Assembly (NCBI RefSeq): GCF_033807575.1
Contig: NC_084730.1
Span: 4,323,986 to 4,387,985, forward strand
Reading direction: 5' to 3'
Source of the DNA: Cydia pomonella
Taxonomy: Eukaryota > Arthropoda > Insecta > Lepidoptera > Tortricidae
DNA length: 64,000 bases
This document shows, one piece after another, positions 21,087-32,070 of this stretch (its first letter is position 1; each line of letters begins with the position of its first letter). The notes below the pieces were generated by a model. It was not told the origin of the DNA. It worked only from the letters and a program-made list of their open reading frames with translations, and ran no database searches. A program made the position numbers and the translations under genes.

Positions 21087-21357
21087 TGCCTTTTCGCCGA
21101 AAATTGTATTGCCGAATTTCACTTGCCTACCAACTTTTCGCAGAAGTTTCATTTGGGAGAATTTCATTTCTCAACTTTACATAATCCAACTTAACCTAAC
21201 TCAAGCTAGTACGCAATTTTCATTTCCCAACTATTGGGTAGGGAAATGAAATGGTTGCAAAATAATTATTTGGTAAAAGTTATTCGGCCAAATGAAACTT
21301 CTGCGAAAAGTTGGTTGTCAAGTGAAATTTGGCAATATAATTTTCGGCTAAAAGGCA
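21087..21357. mobile_element. Foldback MITE, about 70-bp arms
   Basis: TGCCTTTTCGCCGAAAAT...ACCAACTTTTCGCAGAAG on the left is mirrored by CTTCTGCGAAAAGTTGGT...ATTTTCGGCTAAAAGGCA on the right. The centre repeats GAAATGAAA-type motifs. Non-coding. Confidence 0.82.
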
Positions 21358-21814
21358 CGATCCCAAATTTCTACTAATAGAATTGAGAACTAAATTCCCA
21401 ATTTCAGGTCCCCCCACCTGGGGTCCGCACCCGATACATATATTTACTAAGCTATTAGAGGACGGTATAACTTTGACGAATAGTCTAAGGCGCTATTTTG
21501 AAAGCTGACTATAAGTACTGTCCGTAAAAAAACTTTTCGCTAGCAATCGCAACCTACCTTTACCTTGACCGTCCCTGACACGTGGGGCCCTTTTAGAGTT
21601 ACCTAACAAACTTGAAGAGGCTACATATAGTATAAAACATTCCGCACTAAACAAAGTACACGTGGAGAGGTTTACCTAAGTATATGGGGTAGGGTTATGT
21701 ACCTACATTTACTGACAAAAGGTGAAAGTTGGTGAGAAGTTGGTTACAACTATGCACAAGTCTTTGAGAGTTTTCAAGACTCGCGATATGGGACAATGTT
21801 TTATATACTTAATT

Positions 21815-22039
21815 ATGTATGGGACAAATCTTGCAAGTTAAATTTGACCCACTTCCCGGTTTCCGATGAAGCTGAAAAGCTGCATGTGACAATCAGGCAG
21901 TCGAGTGACAATGCAATATTATGGTACCATCAAGCTGAGCCATAGGAACTCTGTGATAAAACAACGCAACCTAATTGTGTTTGGGGTTTTTAGAATTGTC
22001 TCGGTGAAAAAAGTACAGTCAGCGATAAAAGCTTGTACC
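21815..22039 (+). mobile_element. MITE, GTACAAGCTTTTAT family
   Basis: TATGGGACAAATCTTGCAAG to GCGATAAAAGCTTGTACC. The left terminus is lost, and a gap sits between CATCAAGCTGA and CCATAGGAACTCTG. Confidence 0.78.
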
Positions 22040-22084
22040 AAAAATGAAATTTTTGCCAAAAACTTATTTATACTAAAATAGCAA

Positions 22085-22231
22085 GGTAGAAGAGGAAGAG
22101 GAAAACCACGAGCAAGTTACACGCAGCAACTAAAAGGAAAAGTAAATGTCGTGTCTTACAGGGACCTAAAGAACTTGGCCGAGGACCGCGAAAACTGGCG
22201 TCTACTCCACCGACAAGAGCCATGCTCTTAA
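22085..22231 (+). pseudogene. LINE ORF2 C-terminal tip
   Basis: Open for 48 codons to TAA: GRRGRGKPRASYTQQLKG, then YRDLKNLAEDRENWRLL. This is the typical end of an insect LINE ORF2 (GRGxPR, then L..LA.DRE.WR). A (ATG)n-type tail, AAATGATGATGATGAG, follows directly. Confidence 0.75.
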
Positions 22232-22350
22232 ATGATGATGATGAGCATTGGTGTGGTATTATTAAGTAACGATATACATATGACAATAAATGAAAATTTA
22301 ACATGTTTTCGTGATCTTTTCTATCAAGCCAACTTTAACCTTTTAGGGTT

Positions 22351-22740
22351 TTGCTCAAAGTCTGCCCTCGCAAACCCGCACGGTGTACACGAGGAGAAGA
22401 TGTAGTGACAAAAATTGAGAAAGGTATGTTGAGATGGTTTGGACACGTGGAAAGAATGAGTGAAAGAAGGTTAACAAAGAGAGTGTATAAGGGAGAAGTA
22501 GAAGAGGGAGCTGGAAGGGGTAGACCTCGGCGGACTTTCTCTGATCAAATCGGGGAAATCCTGAAGAAAGGCTAGGTCAAGAGCACCCTAAACCGACGAG
22601 CGTGTGTGAGGAATGTCATGAAAGTGAAGGAAGCGAAAGAGGTATGTCAGGATCGTAGCAAGTGGAAATCCGTGGTCTCTGCCTACCCCTTCGGGAAATA
22701 GGCGTGATTATATGTATGTATGTATGTGTGTACACGAGGA
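22351..22740 (+). pseudogene. LINE ORF2 C-terminus, RTE-like, one nonsense codon
   Basis: VTKIEKGMLRWFGHVERM, RRLTKRVYKGE and GRGRPRRTF lead to TAG at 22573-22575. The same frame then continues RRACVRNVMKVKEAKEVC, QDRSKWKSVVSAYPFGK and stops at 22699-22701. The LRWFGHVERM and D.W..VVSAYP boxes are standard for this LINE group. A (TATG)n tail follows at 22712-22732. Apart from the internal stop the frame is intact. Confidence 0.85.
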
Positions 22741-24075
22741 GCCCGAAAGATTTTAACTACGCGCGTCTGTGGCCAAAAGAAGGAAAACATGTTACAGTTA
22801 ACAATGTTTAATTGTATGCGGACTGTATATTCATAGGTCGCTGGTTCATATCCGGCTCGAAGGACCAACAATCGTATGTTTGTATCAAAATGCGATTTCA
22901 TTTATAGAAAAAATAACTTTTATTGAAAATTAATTGATTACGCTACAAACAATCAATTAATCATCAATCATATTCTTTATTTCAGACCAGGTTCATAATT
23001 ATACATTTAAATCATAACATTCATATACATTTAAAAACTACTACATTCAGTTATAATATAACATAGAACGAAAACGATGCTGACAGCGCACCGTAGACTA
23101 AACTTATTCTAAAATGTTGCAAGCAACAAATATTAGCAATAATGTTAAACATACAATGTTTTTAAAGCTATGTTCAGACTTGTCTCGAACAGCGCAAATT
23201 TTGAATGTATTTATCTGGCACTGAAAATAAATTCTACGATGTTTTTAACATAAAAATAGTTAAGCTTAAAGTTTGATATATAGGGCTTTTGTACCCAAAC
23301 CCTTCGCTAGAAAGCTTTATATTAAGAGTCCTTATTCCTACAGACGAGCGTATTTTGTAAAATGCTTCCTTTTTCATTCAAGATTACGACGTAACTATTA
23401 GTATTTATTAAAAAACTGATAACGTACTTAAATAATCGTTTCCTAAACTAGGGGCTCCAACAGTTCTAATTTTCATTTTCTCTTTTAAACCTCTTTTTTA
23501 ATGAGGTTTTTTGGGAGTCTTTTCCAAATTTTGCAGTGAGATGTGGCGTTTCGGTTCTCAATTTTGCTATAAACAAGAATCATTTGGTACATGAATGACT
23601 ACAATTTGATTCAACATATCTCGTACGAGGGGCTGGAATGATTAACAATCGAAGATTCATTTGAAAAAACTGATAAAATACCTTCCGAGTTTTCTTCATT
23701 TTTTTGGCGAAAACAGGGTTTTATTATATTTTATTTCCGCAATTTGTACGCATATTTTGCTTTAAAAATAATATTATAGCAAACTATAACTTTATGTTAA
23801 CCTATAAAAAAAAAATTGTAACTATGGGACCTACATTGCCGTAAATTTATATTTTTTTAAAACACGTATAAATCACGCAGCAGCGACGCCCCGCTCTCAG
23901 TCCGCGCGGAGCGCGCTTAGAGGACGGACCTGTGCTCGATTGTCAGGCATTCGTTGAGTTCGTAATCAGCTACGGAGTTCCGAGAAGTGCTATATACTGC
24001 GATTAGAAAATCTTAATATAAGTTCATTGTATGCCTAACAACAGACTCGCTTATTGATGGATTTTCAGTGTTACT
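22741..24075. other. Mostly unique AT-rich stretch with one GC-rich island
   Basis: 22915-23100 may hold an old LINE 3' end on the minus strand (AATCAATT repeats next to TTTATTTCAGACC), but no frame supports it. 23876-23960 is a GC-rich, partly palindromic island (GTCCGCGCGGAGCGCGC). No coding frame in it is convincing. Confidence 0.35.
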
Positions 24076-24266
24076 TTTTTTTATACTACGTCGGTGGCAA
24101 ACAAGCATACGGCCCGCATATGTACGCCTGCAACTCCAGAGGAGTTACATGCGCGTTGCCGACCCTAACCCCCTCCCGCCTCTCGTTGAGCTCTGGCAAC
24201 CTTACTCACCGGCAGGAACACAACACTATGAGTAAGGTCTAGTGTTATTTGGCTGCGATTTTCTGA
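24076..24266 (-). mobile_element. Repeat B, truncated
   Basis: TACTACGTCGGTGGCAAAC to GTTATTTGGCTGCGATTTTC, with an internal deletion after GGCCCGC. It stops where the palindromic array begins. Confidence 0.85.
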
Positions 24267-24281
24267 AAAACGCATTTTCAC

Positions 24282-25915
24282 TTGAAATTACGTTAGGGTT
24301 TGCGTTATTATTTTTGACCCGGATGAAGTCCAAGTTCTCATGATGGAGTCAGGAGTTGGTCACCAGAACTCCTAATCTACTAATTATAATCCCATCGTGT
24401 TTGGGTTCAAAAGATTTGCCCTGACGAACACCATCGATCTAGATGAGGTCCAGGGTCTCATGATGGAGTCAGGAGTTGGTTACCAGAACTCCTACTCTAC
24501 TCATCATAACTCCATCGTGTTTGGGCTCAATAGAGTTGCCCTGACGAGCACCATCAATCTAGATGAGGTCCAGGGTCTCATGATGGAGTCAGGAGCTGGG
24601 CACCAGAACTCCTAATCTACTCATCGTAACTCCATCGTGTTTGGGCTCAATAGAGTTGCCCTGACGAGCACCGTCAATCTAGATGAGGTCCAGGGTCTCA
24701 TGATGGAGTCAGGAGCTGGTCACCAGAACTCCTAATCTACTCATCATAACTCCATCGTTTTTGGGCTCATTAGATTTGCCCTGACCAGCACCATCGATCT
24801 AAATGAGGTTCAGGGTCTCATGATGGAGTCAGGAGTTGGTCACCAGAATTCCTAATCTACTCATCATAACTCCATCGTGTTTGGGCTCAATAGATTTGCC
24901 CTGATGAACACCATCGATCTAGATGAGGTCCAGGGTCTCATGATGGAGTCAGGAGTTGGTCATCAGAACTCCTAAACTACTCATCATATCCTCATCGTGT
25001 TTGGGCTCAATAGAGTTGCCCTGACGAGCACCATCAATCTAGATGAGGTCCAGGGTCTCATGATGGAGTCAGGAGCTGGTCACCAGAACTCCTAATCTAC
25101 TCATCATAACTCCATCGTGTTTGGGCTCAATAGAGTTGCCCTGACGAGCCCTGCTTGTCGGGGTAAATCTATTGAGCCCAAACACGATGGAGTTATGATA
25201 AATAGATTACGAGTTCTGGTGACCAACTCCTGACTCCATCATGAGACCCTGGACTTCATCTAGATCGATGGTACTCGTCAGGACAAATCTTTTGAGCCCA
25301 AACACGATGGAATTATAATGAGTAGATTAGGAGTTCTAGTGACCAACTCCTGACTTCATCATGAGACCCTGAACATCATCTAGATTGATGGTGCTCGTGA
25401 GGGCAAATCTATTGAGCCCAAACACGATGGAGTTATGATGAGTAGATTAGGAATTATGGTAACCAACTCCTGACTCCATCATGAGACCCTGGACTTCATC
25501 TAGATCGATGGTACTCGTCAGGGCAAATCTTTTGAGCCCAAACACGATGGAATTATAATGAGTAGATTAGGAGTTCTGGTGACCAACTCCTGACTCCATC
25601 ATGAGACCCTGGATTTCATTTAGATCGATGGGACTCGTCAGGGAAAATCTTTTGAGCCCAAATACGATGGAATTATAATGAGTAGATTAGGAGTTCTGGG
25701 GAGTTCTGGTGACCAACTCCTGACTCCGTCATGAGACCCTGGACCTCATCTAGATCGATGGTGTTCGTCAGGGCAAATCTTTTGAGCCCAAGCACGATGG
25801 AATTATAATGAGTAGATTAGGAGTTCTGGTGACCAACTCCTGACTCCATCATAAGAACCTGGATGTACTTCATTCGAGTCAAAAATAATAATACAAACCC
25901 TTACGTGATTTCAAA
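24282..25915. repeat. 1.63-kb palindrome of 120-bp tandem repeats, head to head
   Basis: Seven direct copies of a 120-bp unit (CTCATGATGGAGTCAGGAG recurs every 120 bases from 24337 to 25057) are followed, from about 25150, by six copies of the reverse complement (25231 to 25841). The outer edges also mirror each other (TTGAAAT.ACG, AGGGTTTG, TTATTATTTTTGAC), so the inversion extends beyond the array. One inverted unit has a duplicated GGAGTTCTGG (25690-25710). Short frames in it are not genes. Confidence 0.95.
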
Positions 25916-25928
25916 TAACACTGAAACT

Positions 25929-26645
25929 CTATAGCACTAATGTGCGCAAACGATTGGCATCTTGACTAGGCAGCATGGGTGCGTAGCCACCATGAAATGA
26001 AATGAAATTGAAATAAAATTATTTATTTTGCCAGAGACATGGTTACATAAGGTGTTGTAAGGTTTTACACAAGGTAATAAGGTACACACATCTCGCCAAC
26101 ATTAAGGGCATGCAAAGCAATTTCTTACGCTAATTATTTACACAACATAACAACATAACATAGGATATTATTTAAATCATAAAACATATATTCCTACAGT
26201 TAACTATTACAACAATATTTACACAGAATACCTACTTTTTAGTTAGTTTAGTACCGTATGCCAATCGACCATGCCAATCGATACGACAACGAAACACTAT
26301 CTGTCTCTCTCTCGTACTAATATGCACAAACGATTGGCATCTTGGCTGGGCAGCATGGGTGCGTAGCCAACATGCCAAACATTTACGATATGACAAGGAA
26401 ACACTATCTGTCTCTCTATCGTACTAATATGCACAATCGATTGGCTTCTTGGCTAGGTATCATGGGTGCGTAGCCAACATGCCAATCGTTTACGATACGA
26501 CAACGAAACACTACTCTCTCTCTATCGCACTAATATACGCAAACGATTGGTATTTTGCCTAGGCACCAAGCAAGTGTGTGGCCAACATGCCAATCGTTTA
26601 CGATACGACAACGAAACGCTATCTGTCTCTCTATCGCACTAATAT
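25929..26645. repeat. Tandem repeat of about 107 bp, split by a LINE tail
   Basis: A unit containing AACACTATCTGTCTCTCTAT, CGCACTAATAT, AACGATTGGCATCTTGGC and GGGTGCGTAGCCAACATG occurs about four times from 26272 to 26645, plus a partial unit at 25929-25991. Each unit also holds an inverted pair (GCCAATCGTTT / AAACGATTGGC), so single units can fold. Confidence 0.88.
25992..26262 (-). mobile_element. LINE 3' end inserted in the tandem repeat
   Basis: The plus strand starts with a (ATGAA)n run, then ATAAAATTATTTATTTTGCC and a non-coding 3' UTR. The A-rich simple tail at the left means the element reads leftwards. It separates the first partial repeat unit from the rest. Confidence 0.6.
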
Positions 26646-27092
26646 ACTTTATTTATACCTGCAGTCATTTACTAACTTCTTCATTTTCCATTGGTGTGAA
26701 AGAGACAGAATAAAGAGCAAGGGTTATAGTACACTCTGTAGTCTGTACACTTAGTAGTAGTGTACATAAAAAAAAACTACTGTGCATATACAATAAAATA
26801 AAGAGTGCCCATATGATATCATATGACACTAAAATTAATGTTCCTTGAAATTATATTGAAAACTACCAAGATTATTCTAGTCTGCATTGAAACGCGCGTC
26901 GCGTTGCCGGCGCTCGCGTACCGAGCGCCAACGCCATCTATCGAGCGTTATTTCGTGAAATCGGAGAACGCTCCAAGGATTAAGGGCTCTTAAAATAATA
27001 AGTGGACTATAACAAAGCCCGGCAAGCCGTTTGAGTTGAGCTCGCTCAAAGTTGGCCGGAGCTTATAATAAGCGGAAAGCTTTATTTATTTA
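26646..27092. other. Stretch with a small GC-rich block
   Basis: 26893-26950 is GC-rich (GCGTCGCGTTGCCGGCGCTC) but has stops in all frames within a short distance. Nothing else was noticed. Confidence 0.35.
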
Positions 27093-27442
27093 TTTTGTAT
27101 ACTACGTCGGTGTCAAACAAGCATACGGCCCGCCTGATGGTAAGCAGTATTCGTAGCCTATGTACGCCTGCAACTCCAGAGGAGTTACATGCGCTTTGCC
27201 GACCCTAAACCCCCCTCTCCCTCGTTGAGCTCTGGCAACCTTACTCACCGGCAGGAACACAACACTATGAGTAGGGTTCATTTGGCTGCGGTTTTCTGTG
27301 AGGTGGAGGTACTTCCCCAGTTGGACTCTGCTCTAGATCTGGAATAACATCCGCTGTGCTGTGCCCTACCACACAAAGCGAGATGATATTCACAATGCCC
27401 ATACCTCTCTTTTGGACGTAGTTTAAGGACGTACCCGGGTCC
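27093..27442 (-). mobile_element. Repeat B, full-length copy
   Basis: Whole element from TATACTACGTCGGTG to GGACGTACCCGGGTCC. The 74-codon minus frame inside it is incidental. Confidence 0.88.
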
Positions 27443-27639
27443 AAGTTTTTGCGGGGCTTTTGCGGACCAAGTGATAATTGGAACTGCAAGTTATATTAGA
27501 GAGCTTGGGAATAGTTTTTTTTTTTAATATCACAAAATTTCTTTTTATTAACATACACCTACCTGCTTTTTTAATTACTGATTTATTTACAATAACAATA
27601 CTTAATTAATACGCTTTAGTTATTTAAATTCCACTAGAT

Positions 27640-27840
27640 CCTCACAAAATTTCTTTCTTTCTGCCCCTCCTCAAAATTTTATAATTGCTCATTGACTTTT
27701 CGGGCTGTTCGGTTATGGAACTCTCTTCCACTCGAATCAATCCCTTGCTATCAAATACCATCTTAAATATCTGTCCCTTCCTTAGTGTTTCTGTCCGCGT
27801 TACTGGTTATAACTTCTGGCAAGAATCATATAGTATTTTA
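27640..27840 (+). pseudogene. LINE ORF2 C-terminal scrap
   Basis: One frame reads CSLTFRAVRLWNSLPLESI, the hallmark RA..LWNSLP box near the end of many LINE ORF2 proteins, then stops. The following sequence to about 27990 may be its 3' UTR, ending in the AAAT run shared with the next element. Confidence 0.55.
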
Positions 27841-27999
27841 TATATGTAGGTATTAGTAGTATGTATGTATATGTATTGTCTTACTGTTGTAGACTTAAAT
27901 TTATAGTACATTACTATAGAGGCCGGGAAACGTAGGGTTGCAGGCCAAGTAGATATATACGGCTGAGCGTAGCGAATCCGGATAAAAATAAATAAATAA

Positions 28000-28640
28000 A
28001 TAAATAAACGTTTATTCACGTTTCATGCCTTATAAATATTTACAATATACTTCTGCCAAACCACAGAGTGGTTTGTTGGCAGACGAAGCTCCTATAATAT
28101 GCAAGCATGTAGTCTATATGTTACTTATATATTTATCTATTTAACCCCTTACCGCATGCGCAGCCCTATATGGCAGTTAAAATATTCAATTCTATTGATA
28201 GCTATTAAAGATTATTTTTAAACAGATATAATACTTTTGTTTACGACATGAAGTAAGGGGTTAACGCTACAATCTGATCATACAGTATAAAAATGCAGTG
28301 CATGTTGTATACAATTTATAGCGGTTGTATTTTACCTTTTATTTTATTTAATAGATTATTGCTAAGTTTCTTTTTAAATGTTCGTTTTGTTATCCTTTTG
28401 GTCTTCAAATCCGATGGTAACTCGTTATAGATCATGGGGACTAAATATTTTCTACATCTCTGGCCAAAATAATTAGTAAAACTAGGTACTAGCAATTTAT
28501 TATTATCTCTGTTTCTTATTAATCTTTGATTGACAATAGGTATTTTAAACTCATCATTATACATTTGTTCCATAGCTAAGAATAACGTGACTTTTTCATG
28601 AACTGTTAAAATTTTACATTCTAAGAAGAGTTGTTCATAG
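28000..28640 (-). pseudogene. LINE ORF2 C-terminal remnant with AAAT tail
   Basis: The minus strand (28573 down to 28316) reads VNQRLIRNRDNNKLLVPSF, then RCRKYLVPMIYNELPSDLK and a lysine-rich end, matching the R.R...L..P.....R...Y..P..WN.LP.. tail of Jockey/CR1-type LINEs. The 3' UTR runs to a TTTATTTATTTATTTATT tract at 27985-28015 (plus-strand view AAAT). Tail-to-tail with the scrap at 27640. Confidence 0.72.
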
Positions 28641-29825
28641 GTAGTACTTTAACATTTAAATTTAGTTTTTACTAATACTAATGTCGCGAACGTATTGCGA
28701 ACCAGCTAATATTTGCCAACGTCATGGAGTAGATGGCGTTAGTAGTCAACTAGTCACGTTTAAGTAACCGCTTCTAGGTTATTGGGATTTTTTGAGGGAA
28801 GTTGAGAGGGTAGATGAGAACGACAGTAGGAAAAAGGAGGTTGTGTGCGAACAAATCGACGCGGCAGTGATACTTGCTTTTAGATCAAGTCAAGAACGTT
28901 CTTATGGTGTTATTAGAATAATGATGTGTCTCTGGTATATTGTGACCAACGTTATCAGTACTCAGAGTGAACAGTGATCCAGTGAGGCTAATATGAACTT
29001 AAGGTAAACTTTGTGTGAGGAATGGGGTCGCTATAAGGGGAGGTTTGGAGGCGACTATTAAGCTCATGAAACCAGGTGGATAATCATGTGATACTCATGT
29101 TATATGTAGGTAATAAAGTCGGACACCAGCACAACTCATATCGTCATCTCACTAACATCCAGGCCTCATAGGTATGTAGTACATTTACATATCGCTTTCC
29201 AGTATCCGTAAAAGCATTAGCTCATTCGATAGGTTAATAAGTATGGTGAGCTTGACGACAACTAATTTAGTTTTTACTTTTTTTAATTTAGTTTTTAGTT
29301 TTTAATATAGAGATACGCGGCCGGTAACCCCGTTTCTCGCCGAGATATATATAATGTTTTTCTCAAACTTGCAATTAAAACAAAAAATTGTAGTTAATTT
29401 GTTTTGTGGCGACCTACTCGGCTCGCCATTCTACCAGCGGTGTACAACCTTACGCGCGAAGTCCGCGCGCCTTGGCGATGCGCCACCGCCGTTGCTTAGC
29501 AACGAATATGCACAACATATCACCGTACCAAGCTAACTGAAGCTAGTTGATGGTTGGATACCAAGACGTTGTGTCACAATTTGACGTTAAAAAACAAAAG
29601 AAGGTTGCTTTACAGTCCTAGGTGTGTAAGGCAGTATGAAATTCCTTTACATATCATCTTCACTCATGCCACCTGATATGTAGTATTTCCGGACCTAATT
29701 TGACGTAAGTCATGTCATCACTTCATAGCAAGTTTGAGAAAAAGATATTTTCTCTACTGCTATTTAGTTTTAATTTAGTTTTATTGCACCTCCTAATTAA
29801 TTAAATTCAGAGTTTCATTTCTCCA
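28641..29825. other. Unassigned stretch, possible old LTR
   Basis: 28681-29170 has moderate GC, a TG start, a late AATAAAG (29110) and a CA-rich end, which could be a solo LTR, but no second copy or target duplication was seen. 29400-29515 is a GC-rich block open for 60 codons without motifs. Confidence 0.3.
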
Positions 29826-29830
29826 CTACC

Positions 29831-29960
29831 TAAATGTTGTATGGAAGAGATCTCTCTGTAGCGATAAGGTCGCCTGTTGTTTACCTCTATCTTCATGTAT
29901 TATGTGTGTTTCCATGTACATTTATTCTGAGGTTGTGCAATAAAGAGGATTTGTATTGTT
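29831..29960 (+). mobile_element. LINE 3' end
   Basis: ATGTTGTATGGAAGAGATCT, GTAGCGATAAGGTCGCCTG, CCATGTACATTTATTC and GTGCAATAAAGAGGATTTG match, inverted, the copy at 57352-57487. Only the 3' UTR is present. Confidence 0.75.
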
Positions 29961-30054
29961 AAATGTTATTCTACCGGGGCAATTAAATGTTATTCTACTC
30001 GATCTCCACAGTACAAATATTTAAATTTTTGTAGTCTGCTCTTTCGTGGTTTTA

Positions 30055-30204
30055 GGGCCACTACACAATAGCGTCTCCCGAGCGTCGGCGTCGAGTCAAC
30101 TCTATGGCTGCTGCTTGACGCAGCGTTGGCGCAACTGCGCAGCGACGCCATTTACCACAGCGCTGACTAGACGCCGACGCTCAAAAGACGCTAGTGGGGT
30201 GGCT
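30055..30204. mobile_element. GC-rich palindromic MITE
   Basis: AATAGCGTCTCCCGAGCGTC and GGCGTCGAGTCA on the left mirror TGACTAGACGCCGACGCTC and AAAAGACGCTAGTGG on the right. The interior repeats GCGACGCC/GGCGCAAC words. Non-coding despite its GC content. Confidence 0.75.
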
Positions 30205-30317
30205 CGAAGAGCTTACTTCTGTCGCTGATTTATAGTTGTCTGTCTCCTGACGAAGCCTATGTTGGGGATTTGAATTTGTCAACCGTAGAACGAATTAGAT
30301 ATTTTGTTTAATAAAAG

Positions 30318-30693
30318 CAGGGACTGATTTCGGTTACGGTAGAACGGTATGGTAGCGGTATAAAATGACAATACCGCATGGCTTGGATATAAATGTATAG
30401 CTACCGTTTTTGAAATAACGGTACCGGAATTTTATCGATACCGAAAAAATGGCTCTCAAGCGGGTTGATCTCGCCCCTAGCCCCCCGCGCTCGCCGATTC
30501 GTTGCGTTGCGACGCCTAAGATGATAGGGTACCTTTATGAAAGCGGTTAAGGTACCCGAAAAAATTACGATACCGTTATTTTTCGGTACCGAAATAAAGT
30601 TATTCGGGTACCTAAATAGTTCGGATTAAACCGGTATGATGTCATGCCGTTATGTAATAAAGGTATCGTTATTTTTCGGTAATGCAGAGACTA
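30318..30693. mobile_element. Possible hAT-type element, GGTACCG-rich
   Basis: The 376-bp block is flanked by AATAAAAG at 30310-30317 and 30694-30701, an exact 8-bp duplication, though an AT-rich one. It starts CAGGGACTGATTTCGGT; its right end inverts to AGTCTCTGCATTACCGA, only a partial match. The interior is full of TACCG/CGGTA words. The duplication length suggests hAT; the weak terminal pairing keeps this tentative. Confidence 0.5.
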
Positions 30694-31006
30694 AATAAAA
30701 GTGTTTTTTGTAGTTTTCATTTCTACCTCAACTTTACCTCTGAACCCACTTAACCTTAACGATATCAAATCCTACGAAATCGACTAAAACCTTATAAAAA
30801 CAAAAACAATCCAAGAAACATCAGCACGTTTCCCCGATTTACGTAACCGAGGCTCAAATCGGCCGATATAATCCGTTTAGGTTGGCCCCATTGACCGGAA
30901 ACGGCTGCGGTCGCCATCTTGTTTCCGGGGCCTTCCGGTATTAAGTTTAAGGTTTTGATGATTGAGATGAATGGATGCTGTGTTGGTGTTTGATTTCAAT
31001 TTCGAT

Positions 31007-31266
31007 TCGAAGAATGAGATGCGATAACGATAAGTTCTGGTTTAGATAAGTTCTCATTTAGATATCGTTTTTATGTCGTATAATTGACAGAAGTAGTTCG
31101 ATTCGGGCAACCAATGTCACTTTGACATTAGAAATATCGTATATAGATCTTATTGGGATCACAGAGGAATCGAAGTAAACGTAAATTTGGACATATCGTT
31201 TAGTTATCGACCTTATAAGATCTTTCCAAGATTTTAAACGTGTCTTAATCATTCTTCAAATCGGGC
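31007..31266 (-). mobile_element. MITE-like element, second copy of the 7255 family
   Basis: The minus strand is homologous to 7255-7501 over its length. Its ends, CGATTCGAAGAATGAG and (inverted) CGATTTGAAGAATGATT, form terminal inverted repeats of about 14 bases. Confidence 0.75.
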
Positions 31267-31421
31267 CGTACGTATTTGATATTGTGAATGCAAGAGGAAC
31301 ACTTTCTGGTTGAGTGGATGAGTCCGGCTTTCACCCAAAGATTTCATAAGTAAAGATTTAGTATAGCTAACGGGTATAAAATTTAATAACAACATTTATT
31401 CAACAAATAAGTAAAGTTAAT

Positions 31422-31569
31422 GTTTTTTTTTTATACTACGTTGGTGGCAAACAAGCATACGGCCCGCCTGATGGTAAGCAGTATCCGTAGCCTATGTACG
31501 CCTGCAACTCCAGAGGAGTTACATGCGTGTTGCCGACCCCAACACTCCGCACCCTCGTTGAGTTCTGGT
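31422..31569 (-). mobile_element. Repeat B, 3' fragment
   Basis: T-run, TACTACGTTGGTGGCAAAC, to CCCTCGTTGAGTTCTGG, then unrelated sequence. The younger end is intact; the 5' half is missing, as expected of 5'-truncated retroposition. Confidence 0.85.
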
Positions 31570-31775
31570 AGTGGTATACGAGTATACAGTAATAAAAAAA
31601 TAGCTTAAATGTGACTAAATTAAAGTAACAAAATACTATGTCATTAACAGCGTCAATGAATCTGAAGAGCTGAGAGAGGTGCGGGGAGCAAGGTTGCATC
31701 TATTGCATGTCCGAACAAACCCGATTTGGTTCCTAATTCGATTCCGCGCCAGCCGCACGTCTCTTGCGCACATTT

Positions 31776-32070
31776 TTAGGGTTCCGTACCCAAAGGGTCA
31801 AACGGGACCCTATTACTGAGACTTCGCTGTCCGTCCGTCCGTCCGTCTGTCACCAGGCTGTATCTCATGAACCGTGATAGCTAGACAGTTGAAATTTTCA
31901 CAGATGATGTATTTGTGTTGCCGCTATAACAACAAATACTAAAAACAGAATAAAATGAATATTTATAAGGGGGGCTCCCATACAACAAACATATTTTATT
32001 TGCCACTTTTATAAATAATACTACGGAACCCTTCGTGCTCGAGTCCGACTCGCACTTGCCCGGTTTTTTT
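31776..32070 (-). repeat. Repeat R, short full-length copy
   Basis: Read on the minus strand it starts CCGGGCAAGTGCGAGTCGG and ends with a hairpin formed by GGGTCCCGTT...GGGTACGGAACCCTAA. The middle (GTGAAAATTTCAACTGTC, TTCATGAGATACAGCC, (ACGG)n) matches 40049-40275. The head has A-box-like (GGCCAAGTGCG) and B-box-like (GGTTCCGTAGT) words, so a tRNA-like origin is possible but unproven. Confidence 0.82.

Noticed and set aside
24282..26645. CRISPR-like array
   Set aside because: Units are contiguous tandem repeats without unique spacers, in a eukaryotic context.
28681..29170. Solo LTR
   Set aside because: TG start, AATAAA-like signal and CA-type end are weak; no target duplication and no second copy.
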